A stretch of 13,207 nt of DNA from Candidatus Nomurabacteria bacterium (GTDB lineage: Bacteria; Patescibacteriota; Minisyncoccia; Phycocordibacterales; PALSA-1337): the NCBI GenBank assembly GCA_943354625.1, contig CALRCS010000012.1:1-13207 (forward strand). Reading direction: 5' to 3'. The notes under the pieces were generated by a model, which did no database searches, was not told the DNA's origin, and saw only the letters and a list, made by a program, of their open reading frames with translations. Numbering within the stretch: the stretch's first letter is position 1; each line of letters opens with the position of its first letter. Both the position numbers and the translations under genes were made by a program. Positions 1 to 6,785 of the stretch are shown here, piece by piece.

Positions 1-2559
1 ACCAGAGAAAGCTCCAGTACCAGACTTGGCTCCTAGTGTTGTCGTAGCTATAGTAGTTGCAAGTGTTGCGCTAGTACCATATGCAAAACCGTGTTCTGTA
101 GCATCCTCACCACCCGTTGCTGTAACAGTTCCGTTACCAGTAGCAGAAGTTGCGGTGACAGATGAGACAGCTTGGGTGGTGACAACCAATCCAGTTGTAA
201 ATGTCCAGTTAAGATTGTTCAAAGAATTCGTACAGTTTGTAATACATAGTACAGCAGTTGCATTTGTATTGTTATTATCTTTAACATCAACATACTGAAT
301 AGTTCTTGCACCACTATTTGAAATATTTACACTTGATTTTGTGCCTGGAGTATCACTACGAAGTGATAGGTGAATACCATCTATACCTGAAAGATTTGTA
401 TTATTCGTAATCGTCGTTGTTACATTTGTAGGAAAAGTAAAAGTATCATTTGTTGTAGTAGATTTTGTTAGATTGTAGAAAGTTGTTCCAGAATTACCTG
501 AAATAGATTGATTACCTCCATCAAATGTTACTGTATTATTGCCATGAGTATATGTGCCACTATTGGACCAATTGCCATAAACTGTAATGGCATTACCTCC
601 AGAAACAAGTGTTCCACTAATGATACTTAAATTTCCATTAACATCTAATGAAGAAGGTAAAGTCCATGTTCCTGATCCATTAAATGCTATATGATTGTAA
701 CTATAACCAGCTTTAAGCAAAGCGTATGAGCTCGATCCAGTATACATGACCGTAGTTGAACCGACGCCAAAAGTTGGTGAAGTTATAGTTTCTCCTCCTT
801 GAAGCTTTAGTGTTCCACCGTCTTGGAGAGTGAGGCCTCCTGTAGCTGTAAGAGTATTGCCATTGGCGTCTAGAGTTCCTTCCACCACTGTGATGGTTGA
901 AGGATGGGCTATAGTGGATGCAATGACGACATCACCAGAGTTTTTGTTTATAGACCAAGTAGAAGCTGCATTTATAGTACCGGCCGATTTGGTAATAGTT
1001 TGATTACTAGTGCCATTAAAAGTAATTGGGGCATATAAAATATCTTCGGAATCAGATATGCTAAAATTACCACCTAAATTTATAGTTATTGCATCCGAAA
1101 CAGTGGTAGAACCAAGAGTCACTGCTGGTGAAGTAGTATTTAGCATACTCAAGTCTCCAGCGACAGTGATCGTTGGATTGACACTGTTACGACTTTTTAC
1201 TGCCAAAGTATAGCCAGCCGCATTTGTAAGAGACATATTTCCTGACACTGTAAAATTGTCATCAAGATAAAAAGTGGCAGGGTTACCCGGAGCTGTGGTT
1301 TTAGTAAATGTTAGGTTATTGAACGTAATCCCACCAGAGGTCATTGATTGAGTTAGAGCTGAGGTATCAAGTACTACCGTTCCACTATTGTGAGTAAAGG
1401 TTCCACCTGTTTTTGTAAAATTTCCTTGAAATGTGGTTGTGCCAGAGGAAGATACAAAGGTACCACCAGAGAGATTAAAAGCTAAACTAATGGTTGATGT
1501 ACCCATATTGAAGGTTCCACCAGCAACAGTGAGCTGTCCAAGGGTAATAGCTGTATTATTTATAATCGTGCCACCACTCCAATACATTTTGTCGGAGGAA
1601 ACAGTTCCACTATAGGTTGGGATAGTGAGGTCACCACTTACTTTTGTTGAGCTCATAGTGGTTGAGGCAATACCCACAGTTTTACTAATCGTCTGGTTTC
1701 CTGTGCCATTAAAAACTATTGGGGCATATAAAATATCATCAGCATCAGATATGCTAAAGTTACCACCCAAGTTTATGGTCATCGCTTCTGAAGCAGTAAC
1801 GGAGCCAAGAGTCACTGCCGGCGATGAATTACTCGGCATACTCAGGTTTCCAGTAATAGTGATTGTTGGGTTGGCACTACTACGACTTTTAATGATCAAA
1901 CCATAGCCAGCCCCATTCGTAAGAGACATGTTTCCTGCTACCGTAAAACTGTCATCAAAATAAAAAGAAGCGATATTGCCTGGTGCTGTCGTTTTAGTGA
2001 GTGTTAGGTTATTGAACGTAATTCCACCAGAAGTCATTGATTGAGTTAGAGCTGATGTATCAAGTACTACCGTTCCACTATTGTGAGTAAAGGTTCCACC
2101 TGTTTTTGTAAAGTTTCCTTTAAAAGTAGTAGTAACAGAGGAAGCTACGAAGGTACCGCCGGAGAGAGTAAAAGTACCAGAACTTGTAATCAAACCAGTA
2201 CTACCTGTATATGTTCCTCCAGCGACTACAAAGTTTCCAGCTCCAACTGTTACATCAAACCCGTCTGAATGAATTACATTTCCAGCATATGTAGACTTTA
2301 TATTTATTCCAGAAACAGAGATTGTCGAATCTATCGCTACGTTATTTGAATCTCCACTATCAAAAGTTGCGACATCAGAAGCCCCAGGTGCTGTTGTGTT
2401 ATTTGCTCCACCAGAAGCAGTTGACCAATATAGGTTATTTGAGAATGAACCACCAGCAGGACCAATCCAATATTTTGTAGCTGCACTTACTTTATTTGTA
2501 CAAAAAATAAAGAGAAATAATATCAGAAATATTATCTTAATTGGGGTTCTATAGTTCAC
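1..2559 (-). CDS. Large secreted beta-strand-repeat surface protein (N-terminal 853 codons, 3' end outside window)
   Basis: One minus-strand frame is open from a GTG at 2559-2557 to the left edge; I read every codon and found no stop. An in-frame TGA lies shortly upstream, so this GTG is the likely start. Residues 1-26 form a signal peptide: Arg4 and Lys8, a hydrophobic run at 9-20, and a VSA/A signal-peptidase-I-type site after residue 26. The rest is Gly/Thr/Ser/Asn-rich with short alternating beta-strand units such as GGTFTHNSGTVVLD and FNNLTLTKTT, typical of parallel beta-helix or adhesin-like surface proteins. Residues ~130-295 and ~361-525 are a long internal duplication. Near the left edge, VTATSATGNGTVTATGGEDA followed by EHGFAYGT resembles a fibronectin-III-like module seen in secreted bacterial proteins. 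Extracellular or cell-surface location is inferred; the binding partner is unknown. The total length cannot be judged because the C-terminus is missing. Confidence 0.88.
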   Translation of the reverse strand, partial: MNYRTPIKIIFLILFLFIFCTNKVSAATKYWIGPAGGSFSNNLYWSTASGGANNTTAPGASDVATFDSGDSNNVAIDSTISVSGINIKSTYAGNVIHSDGFDVTVGAGNFVVAGGTYTGSTGLITSSGTFTLSGGTFVASSVTTTFKGNFTKTGGTFTHNSGTVVLDTSALTQSMTSGGITFNNLTLTKTTAPGNIASFYFDDSFTVAGNMSLTNGAGYGLIIKSRSSANPTITITGNLSMPSNSSPAVTLGSVTASEAMTINLGGNFSISDADDILYAPIVFNGTGNQTISKTVGIASTTMSSTKVSGDLTIPTYSGTVSSDKMYWSGGTIINNTAITLGQLTVAGGTFNMGTSTISLAFNLSGGTFVSSSGTTTFQGNFTKTGGTFTHNSGTVVLDTSALTQSMTSGGITFNNLTFTKTTAPGNPATFYLDDNFTVSGNMSLTNAAGYTLAVKSRNSVNPTITVAGDLSMLNTTSPAVTLGSTTVSDAITINLGGNFSISDSEDILYAPITFNGTSNQTITKSAGTINAASTWSINKNSGDVVIASTIAHPSTITVVEGTLDANGNTLTATGGLTLQDGGTLKLQGGETITSPTFGVGSTTVMYTGSSSYALLKAGYSYNHIAFNGSGTWTLPSSLDVNGNLSIISGTLVSGGNAITVYGNWSNSGTYTHGNNTVTFDGGNQSISGNSGTTFYNLTKSTTTNDTFTFPTNVTTTITNNTNLSGIDGIHLSLRSDTPGTKSSVNISNSGARTIQYVDVKDNNNTNATAVLCITNCTNSLNNLNWTFTTGLVVTTQAVSSVTATSATGNGTVTATGGEDATEHGFAYGTSATLATTIATTTLGAKSGTGAFSG
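985..1480. repeat. Long internal repeat of the surface-protein gene, copy 2
   Basis: This ~495-bp block matches 1678-2173 at a constant offset of 693 bp (231 codons). Shared blocks on the plus strand include GGGGCATATAAAATATC, TTGAACGTAAT and CCACTATTGTGAGTAAAGG. Alignment anchors at both ends give the same offset, so I see no net insertions or deletions. It encodes residues ~361-525. Many differences fall at third codon positions, which suggests purifying selection on the protein. Confidence 0.85.
1678..2173. repeat. Long internal repeat of the surface-protein gene, copy 1
   Basis: Partner of the block at 985-1480, encoding residues ~130-295 of the surface protein. The ~200 bp between the copies (1481-1677) encodes more beta-strand units but is not an obvious extra copy. 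The reading frame is kept through both copies. Confidence 0.85.
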
Positions 2560-2565
2560 GTGAAA

Positions 2566-2574
2566 ATTATATCA
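2566..2574 (-). promoter_or_regulatory. Extended -10 promoter of the surface-protein gene, predicted leaderless
   Basis: On the minus strand TGA-TATAAT is followed by 6 nt and then the GTG start at 2559. A start of transcription about 7 nt after the -10 would fall on the GTG itself. No good -35 is visible, which fits an extended -10. There is no Shine-Dalgarno. Confidence 0.6.
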
Positions 2575-2602
2575 TATTCAAATGAAAAAAATAGCTTATT
2601 TA

Positions 2603-2830
2603 CTACTTCCCCATCACACTCTTCAGCTCACTTTCATGTGACTTCATCACCATCATCATTGCATCTTGTTGAGACATGCCACCCTTTATCTTTTCTTGAG
2701 CTTCTTCAGCAATTTTCATAAAAAATTCTGGATTTTTCTCTATCATAGCAAAAATCTGCTCTTGCTGTTCAGCCGGAACATTTTTTAACTGTTTTTTTAG
2801 CATTTGTTTAATTAAAAAATTTTGAAACAT
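2603..2830 (-). CDS. Small helical protein of unknown function (75 aa)
   Basis: I do not recognise a family. The protein is short, charged and rich in Gln, Glu, Lys and Met, with no signal peptide and no membrane segment. Most of it reads as amphipathic helix (for example PAEQQEQIFAMIEKNPEF), and the C-terminal half, with MSQQDAMMMVMKSHESEL, suggests a small helical bundle or a protein-binding role. The ATG lies 4 nt after the zwf stop, so it is almost certainly co-transcribed with zwf and translationally coupled; there is no Shine-Dalgarno. The gene closes the minus-strand lexA-ppa-zwf cluster. A link to G6PDH function is only contextual. Confidence 0.75.
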   Translation of the reverse strand: MFQNFLIKQMLKKQLKNVPAEQQEQIFAMIEKNPEFFMKIAEEAQEKIKGGMSQQDAMMMVMKSHESELKSVMGK

Positions 2831-2834
2831 ATAT

Positions 2835-4220
2835 TTATATTATATCTCGAATCCCTTTTGTATAGATAGTCAGTGGAGTAGTTGACCATGATGAGATTAT
2901 TGATGTTATGTATTTCCATGCACTCAGTACCTCATCTGTACTTGTGAATAGTGTCTGGTCACCTATAATAGCATCATATAGTACGCGTTCATATGCATCA
3001 GGAAGAATAGCGTGTGATGGAAAATCGCTATATTTAAATTTCAAAACCTTAGGCTCAACATCCATCGTAAAACCTGGTGTTTTTACCCAAAATCCGATTT
3101 TTATAAGTTCATCAGGTTGGATTCTAAAAGTAAGAACATTCTGCCTATCTTCATAAGTTTTATCACCTTTATCATTTTTGAAATAGATATTTATCTCTGT
3201 TTTTGTTTCAGACATTTCCTTTCCACTTTCTATATAAAATGGAACACCTTTCCATCTAGCATTATCTATAGAAGCTTGTATTCTAAAATATGTTTCTGTT
3301 TGAGTATTATCCCTAACACCTTGCTCATGTTTGTATCCCTCGTATTGACCCCTGACTACTCTGGATAAAATATTCTTCAGAGTGATCGGTTGAAGATATG
3401 ATAAGACTTTCGCTCTTTCTTTTCTGATATTTAGTGCGTCCATAACTTTTGGTGGCTCCATAGCTACAAGTGCAAGCATTTGCAAAATATGGTTTTGGCC
3501 AACATCCTTTAAAGCACCAATCGCATCATAAAATGCACCTCTACTACCAATGCCGATTTTTTCGACAAGTCTAATGTGGACCTTATCTATGTGGTTTTTA
3601 TTCCATAATGGTTCAAAAAGTGAATTGGCAAAACGAAAAGATAAAATATTTTGTAAGGCTTCTTTTGCCAAATAGTGGTCAATTCTAAATATTTGATTTT
3701 CTTCAAATAGTTCTCCGAGTTTTTTGTCTAGCTTTCTTGCTGTTTCTATATCATTTCCAAATGGTTTTTCTACAAGTATTCTTGTCCAACCCTCATCATT
3801 ACTACATGGGATAGTAAGTCCAGAATTGTGAAGGTGAATAAAGATCGATTCATAAAGTGATGGTGGTGTAGATAGGTGAAAAAGCTTATTTGAACATTGT
3901 CCAAAACTATCATCGATGTTCTTTAGTCTTTGGGCAAGTTGGGCGTATGACTGTGATATATCAAAATTACCTTGTTCGTAATATATATGATCTATAAAGT
4001 GCTTTACATCTTCCTCTTTATACTGGCCAGGCTTCACATTCATATGCTCTCGCACAAAAGTTCGAAATTCCTCTCTTGAAAACATTTTTCTCGAAAAGCC
4101 CACTATTGCAAATTTTATTGGCAATTGCTTTTTCACATATAAACTTAAAAGCGATGGTAGGAGTTTTCTCCCTGCCAAATCTCCTGTTATTCCAAATATG
4201 ATAAAAATTGTTGGTGTCAT
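2835..4220 (-). CDS. zwf: Glucose-6-phosphate 1-dehydrogenase
   Basis: Oxidises glucose-6-phosphate to 6-phosphogluconolactone with NAD(P)+, the entry step of the oxidative pentose phosphate pathway, in the cytoplasm. Residues 10-19 carry the Rossmann-fold dinucleotide motif GITGDLAGRK. EKPFG is at 151-155. The substrate-binding signature RIDHYLAKE is at 179-187, with His182 and Lys186; the family usually has Gly where Ala184 stands. QNHILQ near 242-247 holds the expected catalytic His244, and AMEPP follows. The C-terminal PDAYERVLYDAIIGDQTLF block is typical of the family. At 461 residues it is slightly shorter than usual (~480-500). The ATG directly abuts the stop of the 41-aa gene (TAA-ATG), and the next gene starts 4 nt after its own stop. 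No gnd or pgl gene is in the window. Confidence 0.95.
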   Translation of the reverse strand: MTPTIFIIFGITGDLAGRKLLPSLLSLYVKKQLPIKFAIVGFSRKMFSREEFRTFVREHMNVKPGQYKEEDVKHFIDHIYYEQGNFDISQSYAQLAQRLKNIDDSFGQCSNKLFHLSTPPSLYESIFIHLHNSGLTIPCSNDEGWTRILVEKPFGNDIETARKLDKKLGELFEENQIFRIDHYLAKEALQNILSFRFANSLFEPLWNKNHIDKVHIRLVEKIGIGSRGAFYDAIGALKDVGQNHILQMLALVAMEPPKVMDALNIRKERAKVLSYLQPITLKNILSRVVRGQYEGYKHEQGVRDNTQTETYFRIQASIDNARWKGVPFYIESGKEMSETKTEINIYFKNDKGDKTYEDRQNVLTFRIQPDELIKIGFWVKTPGFTMDVEPKVLKFKYSDFPSHAILPDAYERVLYDAIIGDQTLFTSTDEVLSAWKYITSIISSWSTTPLTIYTKGIRDII

Positions 4221-4346
4221 TTAGAAATCTTCACCCCACTTTTCCCATTTCGGGAAATAAATTGTGGATATAAAAACACATGGTAATATAAATACACCTA
4301 GGAAAATCCAAAGAAAAAAACTAATTGTTTTCTGTAATGATTTCAT
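4221..4346 (-). CDS. 41-aa single-span membrane peptide between ppa and zwf
   Basis: A short ORF fills the gap between ppa and zwf. The product begins MKSLQKTISFF, has a hydrophobic stretch at about residues 8-29 (FFLWIFLGVFILPCVFIST) and ends with a charged tail FPKWEKWGEDF. This is a typical small one-helix membrane protein. Its TAA stop (4223-4221) is contiguous with the zwf ATG (4220), an arrangement that favours translational coupling. Its ATG is 24 nt after the ppa stop, with no Shine-Dalgarno. The near-perfect fit to the gap supports a real gene. The function is unknown, and I recognise no family. Confidence 0.6.
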   Translation of the reverse strand: MKSLQKTISFFLWIFLGVFILPCVFISTIYFPKWEKWGEDF

Positions 4347-4370
4347 GTGAGCGTAAAAGTGTCCGTAATT

Positions 4371-4916
4371 CTAATTTTTTGAAAATTTCTTCTTGTAAGC
4401 AAGGATTGCCTTTTTTATATGCTCATATGCTTGTTCTGGACCAAGAAAATTTCCAACCTTAACACTACCATGTCCAGTCTGGGGAATTTTATATGTCTCA
4501 AAAAAAGTTACAAGATCCTTTCTCTCATATGGTGCAAGATCATTAACATGTTTAATATGAGAATATCTTGGATCTTTATTGTTTACGGTTATGATTTTAT
4601 AATCCTCCTCGCCATTGTCTATCATTTCCATAACGCCAATTACTCGACCATAAACTAGCGTTCCAGGCATTATAGAGTGTGTACTAAAAACAACAGCGTC
4701 TAGTGGATCATTATCACCGTCATTCCAGGTAGATGGTACATCACAATAATTTACTGGGTAATAAAAAGGCCCGTACAAAACACGGTCAAGTTCTAGAATA
4801 CCGTAGTCTTTATTGTACTCGTATTTATTTGACTCACCCTGTCGTATCTCTACGATAAGGTTCAATATTTCTGGTGCTTTGTCCTGTGGAATTGAGTGAA
4901 AATGTGAATTATTCAT
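4371..4916 (-). CDS. ppa: Inorganic pyrophosphatase, family I
   Basis: Hydrolyses pyrophosphate to two phosphates with Mg2+, pulling biosynthetic reactions forward; a soluble cytoplasmic enzyme. The 181-aa length is normal for the family. The signature DNDPLDA is intact, with metal ligands Asp68, Asp70 and Asp73 in the same spacing as E. coli Asp65/67/70. The second cluster Asp100, Asp105, Lys107 matches E. coli Asp97/102/Lys104. Glu23, Lys31, Glu33, Arg45, Tyr53 and Tyr57 fit the remaining active-site positions, as does Tyr142-Lys143. It lies 39 nt downstream of lexA but has its own good promoter in that gap, so it need not depend on the lexA promoter. There is no Shine-Dalgarno. Confidence 0.95.
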   Translation of the reverse strand: MNNSHFHSIPQDKAPEILNLIVEIRQGESNKYEYNKDYGILELDRVLYGPFYYPVNYCDVPSTWNDGDNDPLDAVVFSTHSIMPGTLVYGRVIGVMEMIDNGEEDYKIITVNNKDPRYSHIKHVNDLAPYERKDLVTFFETYKIPQTGHGSVKVGNFLGPEQAYEHIKKAILAYKKKFSKN

Positions 4917-4924
4917 ATGGAAGA

Positions 4925-4953
4925 ATTGTAGCCGAATATGAATAATTTTACAA
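4925..4953 (-). promoter_or_regulatory. Promoter of ppa in the lexA-ppa gap
   Basis: On the minus strand TTGTAA, a 17-nt spacer and TACAAT stand just after the lexA stop. The -10 ends 8 nt before the ppa ATG, so the transcript would be leaderless or nearly so. This is one of the few sites in the window with both a -35 and a -10 at ideal spacing. Confidence 0.6.
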
Positions 4954-4955
4954 GT

Positions 4956-5519
4956 TTAGTATTTTCTTATGACACCTTTTACGACAGCAGAGATCTTTAG
5001 GTCATGTTCAGGATAAATAGGTTTATAATTTTTATTGGCTGGTTCTAGGTATATCTGATCTCCCTTTTTTCTTAAGAATTTCATAGTAAAACCTCCGTCA
5101 ACCTCAGCAATAACGATATCTCCATCTTTTGCATCATTTCTTCTTTCTACAATGACAAGATCTCCCTCATGTATTCCTTCATCAATCATCGAGTCGCCTT
5201 TTACCTCAAGTAAATATGAAGCCATGCGGTTTTTTATTAGGTAACTATCCAGATTTATTGAATCAAGTGCAGTCTCATCTGCTATAGATGGAATACCAGC
5301 CTCAACAAGTCCCAAAAGCTTTACCTCGCTGAGAAAATTGTTGGGTATAAGTCTGCCAACACTATCCTTGCTGACAAGGCCAGCGTCAATTAGTTTGTTG
5401 ATAAGCTTGTATACGGAATTTTTAGACTTGAAACCAAGTAATGTCATTATTTCAGTATAGCTCGGCATTCTTTTTCGATTTTCGTAAAAAGAAAATATTT
5501 TATTTTTGTATTCTTCCAT
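4956..5519 (-). CDS. lexA: LexA-type SOS repressor with self-cleaving peptidase domain
   Basis: Represses DNA-damage genes and inactivates itself by RecA-stimulated autoproteolysis. The N-terminal winged helix-turn-helix covers residues ~1-58 (PSYTEIMTLLGF, then SVYKLINKLIDAGLV). The scissile bond Ala74-Gly75 lies in LVEAGIP. The catalytic dyad is Ser110 in KGDSMIDEG and Lys147 in GFTMKFL. The Ser-Lys distance of 37 residues equals that in E. coli LexA, and the distance from the cleavage site differs by one. At 187 residues it is a little short (E. coli 202). It follows the 69-aa gene by 11 nt, and a GAAC-N4-GTTC palindrome sits in the promoter ahead of that gene, so autoregulation is very likely. 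No Shine-Dalgarno precedes its ATG. A phage-type repressor is an alternative, but the compact LexA architecture argues against it. Confidence 0.92.
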   Translation of the reverse strand: MEEYKNKIFSFYENRKRMPSYTEIMTLLGFKSKNSVYKLINKLIDAGLVSKDSVGRLIPNNFLSEVKLLGLVEAGIPSIADETALDSINLDSYLIKNRMASYLLEVKGDSMIDEGIHEGDLVIVERRNDAKDGDIVIAEVDGGFTMKFLRKKGDQIYLEPANKNYKPIYPEHDLKISAVVKGVIRKY

Positions 5520-5530
5520 TATTATTATAA

Positions 5531-5740
5531 TTACAACATAAAACTTGCAAAAATATGCATAGTCCTCTGAAACCAGCTTTTCTTCGTAGTTTCGTAGAAT
5601 CCATAGAACTGTGATACAAGGAATTTGTGGCGACGGGCTTCTGCTCTATATGGTAAACCTCTTATAATTTTCAAATCTATATCCTTATTTAACTTTTTAA
5701 TCTCTTTTCTTAAATTGTGTACTAATTGTATTTTACTCAT
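5531..5740 (-). CDS. 69-aa basic protein of unknown function, first gene of the lexA operon
   Basis: No family recognised. The N-terminal ~28 residues (LVHNLRKEIKKLNKDIDLKI) look like a charged amphipathic helix or short coiled coil. The centre is rich in Arg, Tyr and Phe (GLPYRAEARRHKF), and the C-terminus is moderately hydrophobic (WFQRTMHIFASFML). The protein is strongly basic, which would suit nucleic-acid or membrane binding; that is inference. Its stop is 11 nt before the lexA start, and the SOS-like operator lies in its promoter, so it should be damage-inducible together with lexA. No Shine-Dalgarno is seen ahead of the ATG. Confidence 0.7.
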   Translation of the reverse strand: MSKIQLVHNLRKEIKKLNKDIDLKIIRGLPYRAEARRHKFLVSQFYGFYETTKKSWFQRTMHIFASFML

Positions 5741-5777
5741 ATTTTTATTTTAATTATACTACTTCTTGTATGAGTAT

Positions 5778-5806
5778 ATTATAGGTGAACAATCGTTCAC
5801 CTGCAA
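5778..5806 (-). promoter_or_regulatory. Promoter of the 69-aa/lexA operon
   Basis: On the minus strand TTGCAG (5806-5801), a 17-nt spacer and a perfect TATAAT (5783-5778) form a promoter whose spacer is filled by the LexA-box palindrome. Transcription would start near 5771, leaving a ~30-nt AU-rich leader. A second TATAAT at 5758-5753 is 12 nt before the ATG and could be an alternative start. Confidence 0.6.
5783..5802. promoter_or_regulatory. LexA operator (SOS box), GAAC-N4-GTTC type
   Basis: AGGTGAAC-AATC-GTTCACCT is a perfect 8-bp inverted repeat around a 4-bp centre. Its core GAAC-N4-GTTC equals the core of the Gram-positive-type LexA/DinR box (CGAAC-N4-GTTCG). It lies between the -35 and -10 of the lexA operon, where bound repressor would block polymerase. 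I saw no second GAAC-N4-GTTC in the window. Confidence 0.75.
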
Positions 5807-5813
5807 ATAAATA

Positions 5814-5822
5814 TGTGGATAA
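5814..5822 (-). promoter_or_regulatory. Perfect DnaA-box match upstream of the lexA operon
   Basis: The minus strand reads TTATCCACA, an exact match to the DnaA 9-mer consensus. It lies 8 bp upstream of the lexA-operon -35. A single box does not make an origin; it might bind DnaA for regulation or be chance in AT-rich DNA. Confidence 0.3.
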
Positions 5823-5823
5823 C

Positions 5824-5869
5824 CCGCGAAGCGGAGCTATGGTCGCATGACCATAACCCTTGCGTACGC
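5824..5869. repeat. Cluster of three short GC-rich palindromes
   Basis: CCGC-GAA-GCGG (5824-5834), TATGGTC-GCAT-GACCATA (5838-5855, perfect 7-bp stem) and GCGTACGC (5862-5869) sit side by side directly after the stop of the PH-domain gene. They are conspicuously GC-rich for this genome. The 7-bp hairpin may help end the minus-strand PH operon, but no T-tract follows it. A dispersed REP-like repeat is also possible. Confidence 0.5.
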
Positions 5870-6433
5870 CTACTTTTGTTTCAATTCCCCCATCTCTTTT
5901 GGAAAGGCTAATCTCATCATAATATCCTTTACACCAACTGGGTCAGGAATTTCGAGGAAATTAAATCGTTCTTCTGTTCCGGCAGTTTGAATAAATAAAT
6001 TGCCAAAATTTACAAGTGTCTGGATTGGTCCATCAGTTTTTATATAAATGTCTTGAATTCTAGATATATGTAATTCTGAAACGGTTCTATTAAAAAATCC
6101 GATTTGATTGCTATCTATTATTCTACGGTCAGTAATTATCCAGACATCTAGCGTATACATTGTAAGTGAATAAGAAACCATAATCAAAATGGCCATTGAC
6201 CAAATACTAATTATGAATAAATACAAAGTAAAAAGATTATTAGCTATTATGAAGTCTAGAAACAGTAGACTAGCAGTTATAGGTATAGAATATGCCATTA
6301 GTAACCCAGCAACTCTAAGAATAATAACAATTGGGTGTCGACGAAGAAATAATACTATTTTCTCACCATTTTCTTGGCCTTGAAAGGTATGTGGTGAGTC
6401 TGTAAATAAAGCTAAAAGTTTTTTTAGTATCAT
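5870..6433 (-). CDS. Membrane-anchored bacterial PH-domain protein (YdbS/DUF304-like)
   Basis: The 187-aa protein has a short cytoplasmic N-terminus, two membrane segments at about residues 35-60 and 68-92, and then a bacterial pleckstrin-homology domain at ~96-165. The PH domain carries the family hallmarks WIITDRRIID, then SELHISRIQDIYI, and NFGNLFIQTAG. Proteins of this type sit in the cytoplasmic membrane with the PH domain facing the cytosol; their molecular role is mostly unknown. Its ATG is one base after the stop of the preceding membrane-protein gene (TAA-c-ATG), so the two are translationally coupled. It ends with TAG directly before a palindrome cluster. Confidence 0.85.
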   Translation of the reverse strand: MILKKLLALFTDSPHTFQGQENGEKIVLFLRRHPIVIILRVAGLLMAYSIPITASLLFLDFIIANNLFTLYLFIISIWSMAILIMVSYSLTMYTLDVWIITDRRIIDSNQIGFFNRTVSELHISRIQDIYIKTDGPIQTLVNFGNLFIQTAGTEERFNFLEIPDPVGVKDIMMRLAFPKEMGELKQK

Positions 6434-6434
6434 G

Positions 6435-6698
6435 TTATTTTTCAGTTAAGCTAAAAAAGGATGAATTTTTTATAATTAAAAATAATTGACCACCAATATT
6501 ATCCCAGTTAATATTTGAAAAAAGTATAACTGCAATAAAAAATAGAAGTAGAGATCCAAGCACAATGATCGCAGATAGGAGCTTTGGTTGAGAACCAATT
6601 CCAAAACGGATTAGGTGATAAAATATAATATATATGTATATCCAAAAAGAAAAGATAAGTAAAACTGCCAATCCCATTAATACAAAATTTATATTCAT
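6435..6698 (-). CDS. Two-helix membrane protein of unknown function, upstream of the PH-domain gene (87 aa)
   Basis: Two hydrophobic segments are clear: roughly NFVLMGLAVLLIFSFWIYIY near the N-terminus and LLSAIIVLGSLLLFFIAVIL in the middle. A short C-terminal tail follows. No family is recognised. I place the start at the ATG at 6698 rather than the upstream TTG at 6716, because a TGA-TATAAT extended -10 (6725-6717) directly abuts that TTG, which would therefore lie upstream of the transcription start. The stop is one base from the ATG of the PH-domain gene, so the two products probably work together in the membrane. Confidence 0.75.
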   Translation of the reverse strand: MNINFVLMGLAVLLIFSFWIYIYIIFYHLIRFGIGSQPKLLSAIIVLGSLLLFFIAVILFSNINWDNIGGQLFLIIKNSSFFSLTEK

Positions 6699-6716
6699 GT
6701 AAATATTTATACACAA

Positions 6717-6725
6717 ATTATATCA
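6717..6725 (-). promoter_or_regulatory. Extended -10 promoter of the membrane/PH operon
   Basis: TGA-TATAAT on the minus strand, with TTACCA (6746-6741) as a possible -35 at an 18-nt spacing. The transcript would begin near 6710, about 11 nt before the ATG at 6698. It is divergent from the plus-strand promoter at 6755. Confidence 0.55.
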
Positions 6726-6754
6726 CATAAATCTTAAATATGGTAAATTAATAA

Positions 6755-6780
6755 TGGTATAATAGTTGTGGATAAGGAGG
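6755..6780 (+). promoter_or_regulatory. Extended -10 promoter plus consensus Shine-Dalgarno of the plus-strand gene
   Basis: TGG-TATAAT (6755-6763) is an extended -10; the RNA should start near 6770. AAGGAGG (6774-6780), 5 nt before the ATG at 6786, is the only textbook Shine-Dalgarno in the window and fixes that start rather than the upstream GTG at 6768. A TGTGGATAA sequence (6767-6775, a DnaA-box match) overlaps the leader. Confidence 0.65.
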
Positions 6781-6785
6781 TAAAA

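Noticed and set aside
26..2268. Several plus-strand ORFs of 60-93 codons across 26-2268
   Set aside because: They lie opposite the continuous minus-strand frame of the surface-protein gene, repeat with its duplication, and have low-complexity sequence without their own start signals.
2585..2605. Possible terminator after the 75-aa gene (AAATA-AGC-TATTT followed by T's on the minus strand)
   Set aside because: Only a 5-bp all-AT stem, too weak to call in AT-rich DNA.
6714..6716. TTG at 6716 as start of the 93-aa version of the membrane protein
   Set aside because: The TATAAT box directly abuts this codon, so it should lie upstream of the transcription start; the ATG at 6698 is better.
5814..6775. 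Replication origin suggested by two perfect DnaA boxes
   Set aside because: Only two boxes ~950 bp apart, no dnaA or dnaN gene, and no AT-rich unwinding region tied to them.
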